From Chlamydia sp. (GTDB taxonomy: Bacteria; Chlamydiota; Chlamydiia; Chlamydiales; Chlamydiaceae), in contig NZ_JAFUQR010000010.1 in the NCBI RefSeq assembly GCF_017472245.1, positions 1 through 38,424 of the forward strand: a stretch of DNA of 38,424 nucleotides, given 5' to 3'. Within the stretch, counting starts at the first letter, position 1; each line of letters opens with the position of its first letter. The position numbers and the translations under genes were made by a program. Positions 1-8,813 of this stretch are shown here, piece by piece. Under the pieces are notes generated by a model. It worked only from the letters and a program-made list of their open reading frames with translations, ran no database searches and had not been told where the DNA came from.

Positions 1-1
1 A

Positions 2-391
2 TTATTAACAGATCAGTCGATTATTTCCCGAACTCTACGTTCTTATCAGAATCTTTTTGAATCTACTCTGCAAAAGGCTATCCCCGAATGCATAGTACAT
101 TGCCAAAATGAGCCTCGAGTTAGTAATCTTTCTGCGATAGCCTTCCCTGGGTTAGAGGGAGAAGTCATGCAGATAGCTTTGGATCTTGCGGGGGTAGCTT
201 GTGGCTATGGTTCTGCTTGTTCTTCTGGGGCAACCACTGCCTTTAAGTCTCTGACTGCTATGAAAGTTTCTCAAGAACTTTCCACAGCGACTCTGCGCTT
301 TTCTTTTAGTTATTTGTTATCGGAAAAAGAGGTTCTTACAGCAGCACAAAGAGTTATTCATGTCGTGCGGCATTTAAAACAGTATATCTAA
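2..391 (+). CDS. Cysteine desulfurase (NifS/IscS-like), C-terminal part
   Basis: The frame is open from the left edge to the stop at 391, so this is the 3' end of a gene that starts outside the window. About 129 residues are visible. The stretch GYGSACSSGATTAF is the loop of class V aminotransferase-fold cysteine desulfurases that carries the catalytic cysteine, and the LRFSFSYL segment after it matches the usual 'RhSlg' region. Enzymes of this family take sulfur from cysteine with PLP and pass it as a persulfide for Fe-S cluster or other thio-cofactor assembly in the cytoplasm. The PLP lysine lies upstream and is not visible. The gene converges on the minus-strand CBS protein that ends 3 bases away. 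The ATG at 167 is internal and not the start. Confidence 0.85.
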   Translation, partial: LLTDQSIISRTLRSYQNLFESTLQKAIPECIVHCQNEPRVSNLSAIAFPGLEGEVMQIALDLAGVACGYGSACSSGATTAFKSLTAMKVSQELSTATLRFSFSYLLSEKEVLTAAQRVIHVVRHLKQYI

Positions 392-394
392 TCC

Positions 395-1609
395 TTATAA
401 AGTATCTTTGATGGCAATAGTTTTAATTCCATATAAGGAGATTTCTTTTACTTCTAGTAAGAGTCCGTTAATGATAATAGAGGCGCCTACTTCTGGAGGT
501 GTGTCGAGTAATTTCAACATGAGCTGAGCAATTGTTTTGCATTCGTTATCTGTAAAAGAAATACTAAGCTCATTTTCTATTTCAGATAATGGAGTGTTCC
601 CTGAAAAAGTTCGTTCGATTAAAGAGGTTGTTTTGGGTTTTAGTTGAGCGATATTTCTTGTATTGAACAATGTTTTAAATACAGTATGTAGTCCTAAAGC
701 CCCCATAGGCTCTCCATTATCATTTAGGACTATAGCAACATTGGAGCTATTTTTTCGAAATTCTTGAATTACATGAATAAGTTTAGATTTCGCTGTCACA
801 AACCACGGAGAGCTGAGATAAGTAGCAACAGGGTCATTTGGGTTTCTATTAATAAGGTTTTTTGGGAAAGCAATTCCCACAACATTCTTTTTAACTTTGT
901 GGTAAATAGGGACAAAATCTACTCGATGGCGACGTATTAACTTACAAAAATCTTGTACAGAGGCATTTGCTGAAAGCATAGGGATCTGGTCCAAACTTTG
1001 ACAGACTTGCTCTACAGAAGTCGCACTTAAAGAAAAGATATTCGTAGCAATAACGTTAAAATCTTGTTCTTCATGATGAGTTTCCAGTGTTTTTTGAAGC
1101 TCATCTCGACTAAGCGTTGAGTGTAGTGTCTCTTTTTTAATATTTAGAATGAAGTAGATGATATTTGTGATACCGCCAACACATTGAATCAGCGGGTAAA
1201 ACAGATAATGGGCACAATAAAGGATAGGAGCTCCTTTCAGGGCTATCTTTTCTGGGATTTTGCGAGAAATAGCTAAAGGAAGTAATTCTGCAAAAATAAC
1301 GACCAAAAAAATTTGCGTTATAGGAGCATATTCTGGGGGTATGCCGATAAGTTTATAGCATGTCCTAGATGATTCAGACCCTATTTGTAAAGCAATGTTC
1401 ACTCCCAACATTACTGTACCAAATAGACGATAGGGTCTTCTGATAAGGAAATTGATATAAGAGGCTTTTTTGTTGTTTTTGGTGAGGTAATATTGTAGGC
1501 GCACACGATTAAATGACACGCAAGCCATTTCCATCATTGAAAAGAACCCTTGGATGAAAATGCAAAGGAGGTTAACTCCGAGCCAGAAAAAAAATGAGTC
1601 AGTTCCCAT
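395..1609 (-). CDS. DUF21/CBS-domain membrane protein (CNNM/CorC-HlyC type), second of pair
   Basis: A 404-residue protein with ATG start. It has an N-terminal membrane domain of the DUF21/CNNM type (hydrophobic segments over about residues 8-30, 60-85, 95-125 and 135-155), then a cytoplasmic part with a CBS pair (about 205-320; the FVPIYHKVKKNVVGIAF and VAIVLNDNGEPMGALGLHTVF stretches are typical CBS strands) and a short CorC/HlyC-like C-terminal domain. Relatives are annotated as hemolysin TlyC homologues or Mg/Co efflux proteins; the real substrate is unknown. It overlaps the upstream paralogue (1599-2837) by 11 bases, so the two are co-transcribed and probably translationally coupled. The second CBS strand reads LNDNGEPMG instead of the usual DEYG, so this copy has diverged more than its neighbour. 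Synteny suggests CT256. Confidence 0.8.
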   Translation of the reverse strand: MGTDSFFFWLGVNLLCIFIQGFFSMMEMACVSFNRVRLQYYLTKNNKKASYINFLIRRPYRLFGTVMLGVNIALQIGSESSRTCYKLIGIPPEYAPITQIFLVVIFAELLPLAISRKIPEKIALKGAPILYCAHYLFYPLIQCVGGITNIIYFILNIKKETLHSTLSRDELQKTLETHHEEQDFNVIATNIFSLSATSVEQVCQSLDQIPMLSANASVQDFCKLIRRHRVDFVPIYHKVKKNVVGIAFPKNLINRNPNDPVATYLSSPWFVTAKSKLIHVIQEFRKNSSNVAIVLNDNGEPMGALGLHTVFKTLFNTRNIAQLKPKTTSLIERTFSGNTPLSEIENELSISFTDNECKTIAQLMLKLLDTPPEVGASIIINGLLLEVKEISLYGIKTIAIKDTL

Positions 1610-2837
1610 GGGTTTTCCTTATATACACCCGCTTTACACAATTAGGAGCGGCATCCAATACTTGAAACACAAATTGTCCCCAGGCAAACTTTGTTCCAGT
1701 TTCTGGAATTTCTCCTAACTGCTCTGTAAGCCAACCACCGATTGTAACACAATTAGTGGAAGTCGGAAGATCAACTCCAAAAAGATCATAAAAATCAGAA
1801 AGTTCAAAGGTACCGGCTGCAATGGCAATATTTCTATCTGAGTGAGCAAACTGTTTAGAAGCAAGGCGATTATGCGAAACTTCATTAGAAACAATTTCAA
1901 ATAGGTCATTTTGAGTGATTAAGCCTTCTATAGACCCATATTCATCAATAATTATACCCAACCCGCTGTCTTCTCGAGCTAGATGATACAGGGCTGTCTT
2001 AGCGGAGACAGTTTCAGGAATGTAATGGGGTTTTTTAAGTAAGGGAAGAAGCTCTTCAGGGGATTGTAATTGCTCTTTGTGTAGAATTAAAGATTTTGCT
2101 GAACAGACCCCCAAAAGGTTCTGTAATCCATCTTTACAAACGAGAATTCTAGAATAGCGTTGTCCAGAAAATAATCGGTAAAGGTTTTCGATAGGAGTAA
2201 GAATGTCATAGAAAATGATTTCTTGTTTGGGCTTCATTCTTTCCTTAATGCTTCCTTCTTCCATAGAAAGATATCCAAACAAGAGGCGACTTTCTTCGTG
2301 ATTGACGACTCCAAAGTCTTTGCAACTTCGAAGAACTTCTTTTAATTCTTGAGGTTGAATAAAATCGGTTTCTTGATGGACTAACACCTTTTGGATGATA
2401 AAATTAATGCTTGAGATGGCCCAGTCAAATATAGGACGAAAACTTTTTGTTGATACAAAAATAATAGGGGTGACAAGCCGAGCTATCCGTACGTTATAAG
2501 GGATAGCAATCACTTTAGGAACAATTTCACCTAAAATTAGCGTTAAGGCTAAAGGAATCCCTACAGTAAGTAAAAAAGATGCAGAATCCCCGACTAATGT
2601 TGCTATACAATTTTGTACTCCAATATTAATCCCTATATCAAAAAAAACTAGCGTTATGAGTAAGTGATTGGGATATGCCATTAGGTTGGCTATTTGCTGG
2701 AGGCGTTTGTTTTTTGAGTGGCTATAATGAGCAATTAGAGAAGAAGGGAGAGAAAATAGTGCTATGTGCGATAGAGATATAAATCCTGAGCACAAGACAA
2801 AAAATGCAGTTAGAACAACAATTGCTGAAGAAAACAT
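1599..2837 (-). CDS. DUF21/CBS-domain membrane protein (TlyC/CorC-like), first of pair
   Basis: A 412-residue protein starting with ATG at 2837. Residues 1-150 form a DUF21 transmembrane region (hydrophobic blocks at about 3-28, 55-80, 85-110 and 118-135). A CBS pair follows (about 205-330), with DILTPIENLYRLFSGQRYSR matching the 'vMtPr' start of HlyC-type CBS domains and IIDEYGSIEGLITQNDL matching their hallmark second strand. The last 80 residues (AAGTFELSDFYDLFG...IGGWL) are a CorC/HlyC domain. The family sits in the inner membrane and is linked to divalent cation efflux; hemolysin labels are historical. It is the promoter-proximal gene of a two-gene unit. Synteny suggests CT257, often called tlyC. 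Family call firm, substrate unknown. Confidence 0.85.
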   Translation of the reverse strand: MFSSAIVVLTAFFVLCSGFISLSHIALFSLPSSLIAHYSHSKNKRLQQIANLMAYPNHLLITLVFFDIGINIGVQNCIATLVGDSASFLLTVGIPLALTLILGEIVPKVIAIPYNVRIARLVTPIIFVSTKSFRPIFDWAISSINFIIQKVLVHQETDFIQPQELKEVLRSCKDFGVVNHEESRLLFGYLSMEEGSIKERMKPKQEIIFYDILTPIENLYRLFSGQRYSRILVCKDGLQNLLGVCSAKSLILHKEQLQSPEELLPLLKKPHYIPETVSAKTALYHLAREDSGLGIIIDEYGSIEGLITQNDLFEIVSNEVSHNRLASKQFAHSDRNIAIAAGTFELSDFYDLFGVDLPTSTNCVTIGGWLTEQLGEIPETGTKFAWGQFVFQVLDAAPNCVKRVYIRKTHGN

Positions 2838-3027
2838 TCGATTTTGATTATTGTGGGCGGACCCAGATTATTCTGGTTATGTATAAAAAATGCTAGAAGA
2901 AATCTACTTTTTCTCTAAGGGCTGAGACAGTTTAATTGGTTTTAAGTCGTTATAGAAAACTCAAAAGAGCACTTTATTCAGCAGGTTTATTAGATCGAGA
3001 CTCATCTATTTTTAAGGAGTAATAGCC

Positions 3028-3411
3028 ATGGAAGAAGATAGTATTTTACAATTAGCTGCAGTTTCGCGAGCAATGGCTTTACAAGGAGTTTGTCCATGGA
3101 CAAATTTGCAGAGCATTGATTCCATGCTGCAGTATATAGCGGGAGAGTGTCAAGAATTAGCAGATGCCGTGCAAGGTAATAAGGCTGCTCTCGAAATTGC
3201 ATCAGAGGCAGGAGACGTTCTCACCTTAGTATTAACTTTATGTTTCTTACTCGAGAGAGAAGGAAAACTCAAGGCTGAAGAGGTTTTTACTGAGGCGATA
3301 GCAAAGCTACGTCGTCGGTCTCCTCATGTTTTTGATCCCAATAATCAAATTTCTTTAGAAGAAGCAGAGGAATGTTGGTCTCGCGTGAAAGAACAAGAAA
3401 AAATTTCTTAA
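3028..3411 (+). CDS. Small MazG-like nucleotide pyrophosphohydrolase
   Basis: A 127-residue protein, ATG start with GGAG about 10 bases upstream. The helical MazG fold is visible: AMALQGVCPWTNLQSIDSM near the start matches the 'CPWdkeQth.sl' motif, and the metal-binding pattern follows as ECQELADAV (about residues 39-47) and ASEAGDVLTLVL (about 58-69). MazG proteins hydrolyse NTPs or dNTPs to monophosphates and pyrophosphate, acting as house-cleaning enzymes. This is a single-domain, short version; E. coli MazG has two domains and about 260 residues. It stands alone between the divergent CBS pair and the SRP RNA gene. Synteny suggests CT255. Substrate not predictable. Confidence 0.8.
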   Translation: MEEDSILQLAAVSRAMALQGVCPWTNLQSIDSMLQYIAGECQELADAVQGNKAALEIASEAGDVLTLVLTLCFLLEREGKLKAEEVFTEAIAKLRRRSPHVFDPNNQISLEEAEECWSRVKEQEKIS

Positions 3412-3462
3412 AAATAGGGAAGAAAGTTGAGGGAAAACTCTATTTATGGTACCAAAGACCCC

Positions 3463-3568
3463 GTAAGCCGGGGACCTCTTAAGATGAGAGACTTCTGAAC
3501 CGGGTCAGGATCGGAAGGTAGCAGCCCTAAGGATAGGCCTTTTGTGCTAGGAGCTTTCTCTGGCTTAC
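3463..3568 (+). ncRNA. ffs: 4.5S RNA of the signal recognition particle
   Basis: The core GGGTCAGGATCGGAAGGTAG followed by CAGCC (from about 3502) is the conserved domain IV of bacterial SRP RNA: symmetric loop, GGAA tetraloop and asymmetric loop, where Ffh binds. The ends close into a helix: GTAAGCC at 3463-3469 pairs with GGCTTAC at 3562-3568, giving a hairpin of about 106 bases. A T run follows from 3569 and would serve as terminator. Exact ends are my inference from pairing. With Ffh it targets membrane proteins to the translocon, which fits the membrane-protein genes around it. Confidence 0.93.
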
Positions 3569-3613
3569 TTTTTGTTCACTATCTATGTTACTCAATTGCT
3601 CAGCTTCTTTTTC

Positions 3614-4405
3614 TCATAAAGATAGCAGGATCAGTTGGCAGCTGTTGAAAAGAATATGTAAGGTTATAGGAGCAGCTATGTGCCTCATCTTCTCGTAAAC
3701 AAATCCCGCACATAATGAAAATACAAATAGTGTTGGAACAAAAATCAAGCTTCCCAAAGAGGCTTCTATGTGCGTGATTGCAAAAATAAGGGAGCTAATT
3801 ACAATGGCTTGCCATCTAGAGAATTTACTTTTGAAAAAAGTTTGGAGAATTCCTCTAAAAAAGATTTCTTCTGCGATGGGAATGAACATAGCCACACAGA
3901 GGATATACAAATAGTCTGGTCTAGTTAACAGCTGTTCCCGAATTTCTTCTGTAATGATCTGTTCTTGAAAAAACAATCCTGGTAGGACAAGGGGCCAAAT
4001 GAATTGTAATAATCGTGCCAATATCTGCGTGATTGTGATTGTGATGACCCATATGCGGATCCCTGCCCCTATAGCTAATAGTAGAGGAGTTGAACTAGAA
4101 GTTTCTCCTGCGTGCAAAATTGATTGAGTTATGTAAGTTGGTAATCCTAACAGGAGAAAAAGAAAAGCACTGAAGACAAAAATACCATGAAAAGCTACTC
4201 CGGAGATGGAAGAAAGAGGCTCCCAGTTTGGCAGCGCAGCCGGTAAAAAAAACAGAATAACTCCTAAGCAAACCAGATTAAAAGGTAGCCTAACAAGTCT
4301 TCCTGGATTCGGCCATGTAAAAAAACCTTTCGATAGAAGAGACGAGAGTCCGACGAAAGCTATTGAGAGTCCTAAATTTATCATACTCAAGAGTAGTTTG
4401 CGCAA
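3614..4405 (-). CDS. CPBP-family (CAAX/Abi-type) intramembrane metalloprotease-like protein
   Basis: A 263-residue polytopic membrane protein. The CPBP (Abi, formerly CAAX protease) motifs are all present: EEIFFRG with E179, E180 and R184, a FAITHIE segment with H212, and HILFNS with H250 and N254. These residues are the proposed glutamate/histidine catalytic site of the family. The start is probably the TTG at 4405, which has AAGGG five to six bases upstream and overlaps the previous gene by 19 bases; the alternative ATG at 4384 lies just after that gene's TGA but has a poor ribosome-binding site. It is transcribed with the putative lipoprotein gene 4387-5034. Synteny suggests CT254. Substrate unknown. 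Confidence 0.78.
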   Translation of the reverse strand: MRKLLLSMINLGLSIAFVGLSSLLSKGFFTWPNPGRLVRLPFNLVCLGVILFFLPAALPNWEPLSSISGVAFHGIFVFSAFLFLLLGLPTYITQSILHAGETSSSTPLLLAIGAGIRIWVITITITQILARLLQFIWPLVLPGLFFQEQIITEEIREQLLTRPDYLYILCVAMFIPIAEEIFFRGILQTFFKSKFSRWQAIVISSLIFAITHIEASLGSLIFVPTLFVFSLCAGFVYEKMRHIAAPITLHILFNSCQLILLSL

Positions 4406-5034
4406 ACATACCCTTCTACGCGAGCAACAATCTCTCTAAACAACCTGTGGTGCATAAGACCCATTGGAGTCGAATCGAAATTCTTAGAACGCCATCCATA
4501 GCGATGATAGTCATTGCTGCCAGAGGCAAGAGGTTGATTTGCATCCAAAATTTCTTGATATATCATAGAAATTTTGTTGTGACGAATATCAAACACTCGC
4601 ACACGAACAGATGCTGAAATAGAAGGGTTTAAAGCATCTTCCACAGTCTTTTGCTCTAATATTTCAGTAGCTACTACAAATTCAGCAGGCAACAATTGAA
4701 CTGCTAATTCAGGGGAAATATTTGGAGTGGGAGAGAAAAACTGTGCGGCAACACCTGCTGATGCATGATGCTTGATGAGCAGCAATTTGTCAGATGAATG
4801 CAGGCGCTTACTAATTTCTTCTGAAAATTCAGCTTGCAAATTCCAAGGAAGGATTTCTGCAGACTTCTCTGTACGATAGAGAACAGGAAGCATAGCCACA
4901 ACTCCCCGCGCTTTGCTCCCTCTGGTGTACAGCTTAGCATGATAGCTACCAGAGGGTGATACAGAACAACCAGAAAAAATATTTGCTGTTAAGAGCGAAA
5001 GACCAACAAAAGCTAGTAACCGGGATTTTTGCAT
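4387..5034 (-). CDS. Putative lipoprotein, function unknown
   Basis: About 215 residues if started at the ATG at 5034, which gives a clean secretion signal: MQKSR, a hydrophobic core LLAFVGLSLLTANI, then FSGC as a weak lipobox with the cysteine at residue 22. A longer reading from 5100 would put 22 extra residues before the signal and is less likely. The mature part resembles periplasmic lipoproteins of the GNA1162/LpoB-like kind only in general outline (strands such as VVAMLPVL and FVVATEILEQ, then VRVRVFDIRHNKISMIYQEI); I do not assign a family. The gene is first in a two-gene unit with the CPBP protease. Synteny suggests CT253. Whether the cysteine is lipidated is inference. Confidence 0.7.
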   Translation of the reverse strand: MQKSRLLAFVGLSLLTANIFSGCSVSPSGSYHAKLYTRGSKARGVVAMLPVLYRTEKSAEILPWNLQAEFSEEISKRLHSSDKLLLIKHHASAGVAAQFFSPTPNISPELAVQLLPAEFVVATEILEQKTVEDALNPSISASVRVRVFDIRHNKISMIYQEILDANQPLASGSNDYHRYGWRSKNFDSTPMGLMHHRLFREIVARVEGYVCANYS

Positions 5035-5269
5035 AGCGTAACTCAGTGAAAAATTTGACTCAATTTTGTATCTCCAGCGATACTTAGGTAAGTTGCGCAA
5101 AAGATCAAAGGAGCTTATGTGTTAAAGGGAACTCTACCACGGGCATTTTCAAAAAGCAACTAATATAGACAATAGAAGGTATAAGAATTTGTTTTTGTGA
5201 GATTGTCGACAAAAGTTTTTTGATAAGGCTGCTTTGGGAAAAATTTTTTGAAATTGTTGAGAAAAAACA

Positions 5270-6094
5270 ATGATTCGTTGTGAACTATCTAGGATTCTCC
5301 TGTCTTTCCCGCAAGTTGGGCTTCAGTTATCTTGGTATGGGGTCCTCTTCTCTTTAGGAATTTTTTTTTCATCTCTTGCAGGGATTAAACTTGCAACGAC
5401 TCTTTGTAAGAACGAAAAAGTTCAAAAAGAGTTGAGAATAAGCTTAGAAAATTTTGCTTTAGGGGCTCTTTTAGCTATAGTTGTAGGGGCTCGAGTATTT
5501 TACGTTCTCTTCTATGGAGGGGATTTTTATTTTGAAAACCCTTCAGAAATTTTGAAGATATGGAAAGGAGGTCTTTCTAGCCACGGTGCTATAGCTGCTG
5601 TGATCATTTGGTCAGCAGTCTTCTCTCGACAGCATATTCGGCGACTCCCGATGCTTTCTGTAATCTATATCTGTGATCTTTGTGGTGCAGTTTTTGGTTG
5701 CGCAGCTTTATTCATCCGTATAGGTAATTTCATGAATCAAGAGATTCTGGGAACGCCAACGTCTATGCCATGGGGGGTCATTTTTGCTAATAGTAGCAGT
5801 CAGATTTCAAGACATCCTGTTCAGCTTTATGAAGGCTTTAGCTATTTTCTATTATCATGTATTTTATACAGACTTTGTTATCGACGGATTATTCGCTTAG
5901 GTTCGGGTTATAGTGCGGCAGGAGCTTTGATTGGAGTAGCCTGCATTCGTTTTCTTGCTGAATTTTTTAAAATGCATCAAGGAGCTTGGCTCAGCGAGGG
6001 GGGTATATTAACTATTGGACAATGGTTATCTATCCCTTTGTTGTTTTTAGGAGCAGGAATTATCTGGTTTGCTAGCAAAAAACGCAGCTTATAG
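5270..6094 (+). CDS. lgt: Prolipoprotein diacylglyceryl transferase
   Basis: A 274-residue, multi-spanning inner membrane enzyme that moves diacylglycerol from phosphatidylglycerol to the lipobox cysteine of prolipoproteins, the first step of lipoprotein maturation. The family signature is clear: GGLSSHGAI with H105 (E. coli His103 position), the Lgt signature RIGNFMNQEILG from R150, and RHPVQLYEG further on. Length is close to the family norm (about 270-290). ATG start at 5270. It is divergent from the putative lipoprotein at 5034, one of its possible substrates. A hairpin about 200 bases downstream (6290-6306) may end the transcript. Synteny: CT252. Confidence 0.95.
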   Translation: MIRCELSRILLSFPQVGLQLSWYGVLFSLGIFFSSLAGIKLATTLCKNEKVQKELRISLENFALGALLAIVVGARVFYVLFYGGDFYFENPSEILKIWKGGLSSHGAIAAVIIWSAVFSRQHIRRLPMLSVIYICDLCGAVFGCAALFIRIGNFMNQEILGTPTSMPWGVIFANSSSQISRHPVQLYEGFSYFLLSCILYRLCYRRIIRLGSGYSAAGALIGVACIRFLAEFFKMHQGAWLSEGGILTIGQWLSIPLLFLGAGIIWFASKKRSL

Positions 6095-6395
6095 CTTTTT
6101 CAAACATTGGAAGATTCTGACTCAGGAAAAAGATCCCATTAAAAATTTCATAAAGGATGGAAAAGAAGAGATTTTCCAAGTGCATGGAAAAGAAACCCTC
6201 TATAAAATGGCGCTAAGTTACATAGTACGGGCACTGTTGAAGAAGATAGGACAGAATCGATAGTAGAAGGTATACCTTAACAGTGATCGGAAAGACTGTG
6301 TCTTTCTGAAAAATTTTTTGATTAGGGAATTAAAGCAACTGTAGTAAGGACGAGGCTTCCACCCCCGTTAAGGGGAGATCTCACCTCGAATAAGC
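6095..6395 (+). other. Gene-free interval between lgt and yidC with two hairpins
   Basis: I see no credible gene here; a 64-codon open frame starting inside lgt has no family features. The stretch holds a 7-bp hairpin GAAAGAC-TGT-GTCTTTC (6290-6306) followed 7 bases later by six Ts (6314-6319), which could be a weak terminator for lgt. It also holds a nested hairpin just before yidC (6351-6388: CGAGG/CCTCG outside, CCCC/GGGG inside). Confidence 0.5.
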
Positions 6396-8753
6396 ATGAA
6401 TAAGCGAACGTTATTATTTGTTTCTTTAGTAAGTATAGCATTTCTAGGGTGTCAAATTTTCTTTGGGTATCGAGACTTCAAATCATGCCAGGATTTGGCC
6501 AAAAAACAGCGAGTTATTTCTGAACAAATATTAGCTTCAACAGAGCAATTAAGCGTAGTCCCCTGGACAGCCTCTCCGGAAGATAAAGAGTCAACGAATC
6601 AGTATGCTGTTTGTTTGGGAAATCGCCTATTTCTTTTAACGAAAGGAGGCGCACATCCCACAGTTTATTCTAAAGGCTCTTCTTGGAATTTGATAGAACA
6701 AACAAGTACTTTTGGAGGGATTCTTGTCTCCTTGTATGGAGAAACAGGCAAGGAAGTCCCATCGAAGGGAGGTTCTGTATATCTTCCCAATCAAAAAGAC
6801 TCTTTCCCAGTTGTTGTAGCGGAGTTTCGGAGAAACCAAGAACCTCTCGTTTTCCTAGGGGAATATAAAGATGGGAAAATTTCGAATAAGACTGCAACTA
6901 TTTACGGGACCTCATTAGTTTTTCTAAACACAGGAAATGAGTTTGTGCCTCTGGGTATCTATAACTCTAAGGAAGAATGTGTGGAGTCTTTAGACCTTCC
7001 TATGGCTCGAGCTGTTGTCTTTGCTGACAAAGAAATCCCTTCAGCATCTGGGGGCTATTACGTTCTTTCTAATGAATATATGCAGCTTGTGGTTTCACAA
7101 GAGAGCGGATCCATTGAAGGAATTAATCTGCCCTTTGCTTCTGATAGAGAAGGAAGTAAAAGTATTGTTAATGAGATTGGTTTTGATAAAGAGATAGCAG
7201 TTAGTGCTCCATCGGAAGCTTCTTTCCCTGGAGTTGAGTCGGTTGATTTTCTACGGCAAAGTGTGCCGAATGTTGTTGGTGGGTATTATCCTTTGCTTAG
7301 ACGAGGACCGTTATCTGATGCCCGTAAAACTATTCCTTCAAAATATCAAGCTTTAAATATTGTTTCTGGAAGAGAGTTATCTTCTCCTGTTGCAACAGGT
7401 TTTCGTGTTATTTCTTTTGATAATAAAACCTTAGTTTTAGAGAGCGGAGATGGAAGAATTCGGAAAACTTACGTTCTGGGTGAACAGCCTTATGCTTTTG
7501 AATTAGAAGTTCAAACTACTAGAGAACAAGAAGACTTATGGATAACTTCAGGGATCCCTGAAGTAGAAATCATGTCCAATGCTTTCGTTCCAGCTATTAA
7601 GTATTACGCTGTGAAAAAAAATAAGAGCGATTTAATCAACGTCAAGTTACCTAAAGCGAAAAATACTTTACTCATGCGTAATAATATTGCTCCTCAATGG
7701 ATTTTGAATTCTAATGGGTATTTTGGGGTGATTTTAACTCCAAGAACTCCTATTCCTGCAGGTTACGCTTCCTCTTTTATCCCAGGAAATATAGTTCCTA
7801 CACGACTTTCTCAACTTCCTCCTAAAGATCAGGCCTATCCTGCAGCCAAATACCCCGGCTATGTGGCAATGTTGCCTTTACCTAAAGAGGCTGGTCATTA
7901 TCGATTTATGGTGTATGCAGGGCCTTTAGCTGAGCCTTCTTTGAAAGCTTTAGATAAAGCTTATATGAATTCTAAAGGAGAAACACCTGAATATGTTGAT
8001 GCAATTGCTTTTAGAGGCTTCTTTAGTTTTATTACAGAGCCTTTTGCAGCTTTGTTATTCATTATCATGAAATTCTTTAAGTTTTTAACTGGCTCTTGGG
8101 GAATTTCAATTATTTTATTAACAATTGTGTTGAAGCTTTTGCTTTATCCCTTAAATGCATGGTCCATTCGATCTATGCGTCGCATGCAAAAATTATCTCC
8201 GTATATTCAAGATATTCAGCAGAAATATAAGCGTGAGCCTAAACGAGCTCAAATGGAAATTATGGCGTTGTATAAGCTGAATAAAGTGAATCCAATAACG
8301 GGGTGCTTACCTTTGCTTATTCAGTTGCCGTTTCTTATAGCTATGTTCGATTTATTGAAATCCTCTTTTTTATTAAGGGGAGCGAGCTTTATTCCTGGAT
8401 GGATTGATAATTTAACTGCTCCGGATGTTCTTTTTTCTTGGCAGACACCGATATGGTTTATTGGAAACGAGTTTCACCTTCTTCCTATTCTATTGGGGAT
8501 TGTGATGTTTATTCAGCAGAAAATTTCTGCTGCTAAAAGAAAAGGGCCTGTTTCGGATCAGCAGCGTCAACAAGAAGCTATGGGAACTATGATGGCGTTA
8601 TTGTTTACATTTATGTTTTATAATTTCCCATCTGGGTTGAATATTTACTGGTTTTCTTCAATGTTGCTTGGTGTTATCCAACAGTGGGTAACAAACAAAA
8701 TTTTGGATGAAAAACACTTAAAGCACGAAGTGATTGTTAATAAGAAGAGATAG
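6396..8753 (+). CDS. yidC: Membrane protein insertase YidC
   Basis: A 785-residue YidC/Oxa1/Alb3 insertase that folds and inserts proteins into the inner membrane, alone or with SecYEG. It begins with an N-terminal membrane anchor (about residues 5-25), has an unusually large periplasmic domain (about 30-540), and ends with the conserved five-helix core from about residue 565: [20 protein letters not shown], then the cytoplasmic hairpin [19 protein letters not shown] and [20 protein letters not shown]. The groove residue that is Arg366 in E. coli (FIVRGIMYPL) appears as lysine here ([10 protein letters not shown]), keeping the charge. The start ATG has no close Shine-Dalgarno; AGGGGAG lies about 20 bases upstream inside a possible hairpin. 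The tail [10 protein letters not shown] is basic, as is common. Synteny: CT251. Confidence 0.95.
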   Translation: MNKRTLLFVSLVSIAFLGCQIFFGYRDFKSCQDLAKKQRVISEQILASTEQLSVVPWTASPEDKESTNQYAVCLGNRLFLLTKGGAHPTVYSKGSSWNLIEQTSTFGGILVSLYGETGKEVPSKGGSVYLPNQKDSFPVVVAEFRRNQEPLVFLGEYKDGKISNKTATIYGTSLVFLNTGNEFVPLGIYNSKEECVESLDLPMARAVVFADKEIPSASGGYYVLSNEYMQLVVSQESGSIEGINLPFASDREGSKSIVNEIGFDKEIAVSAPSEASFPGVESVDFLRQSVPNVVGGYYPLLRRGPLSDARKTIPSKYQALNIVSGRELSSPVATGFRVISFDNKTLVLESGDGRIRKTYVLGEQPYAFELEVQTTREQEDLWITSGIPEVEIMSNAFVPAIKYYAVKKNKSDLINVKLPKAKNTLLMRNNIAPQWILNSNGYFGVILTPRTPIPAGYASSFIPGNIVPTRLSQLPPKDQAYPAAKYPGYVAMLPLPKEAGHYRFMVYAGPLAEPSLKALDKAYMNSKGETPEYVDAIAFRGFFSFITEPFAALLFIIMKFFKFLTGSWGISIILLTIVLKLLLYPLNAWSIRSMRRMQKLSPYIQDIQQKYKREPKRAQMEIMALYKLNKVNPITGCLPLLIQLPFLIAMFDLLKSSFLLRGASFIPGWIDNLTAPDVLFSWQTPIWFIGNEFHLLPILLGIVMFIQQKISAAKRKGPVSDQQRQQEAMGTMMALLFTFMFYNFPSGLNIYWFSSMLLGVIQQWVTNKILDEKHLKHEVIVNKKR

Positions 8754-8813
8754 AAAGATCTTTTGTTTAATTAGAATAATTTTTATCAAAAACTATTTAG
8801 TTGAGATAGTTTT

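Noticed and set aside
6069..6263. Open frame of 64 codons overlapping the end of lgt
   Set aside because: No ribosome-binding site, no family features, Lys-rich composition typical of chance frames in AT-rich DNA.
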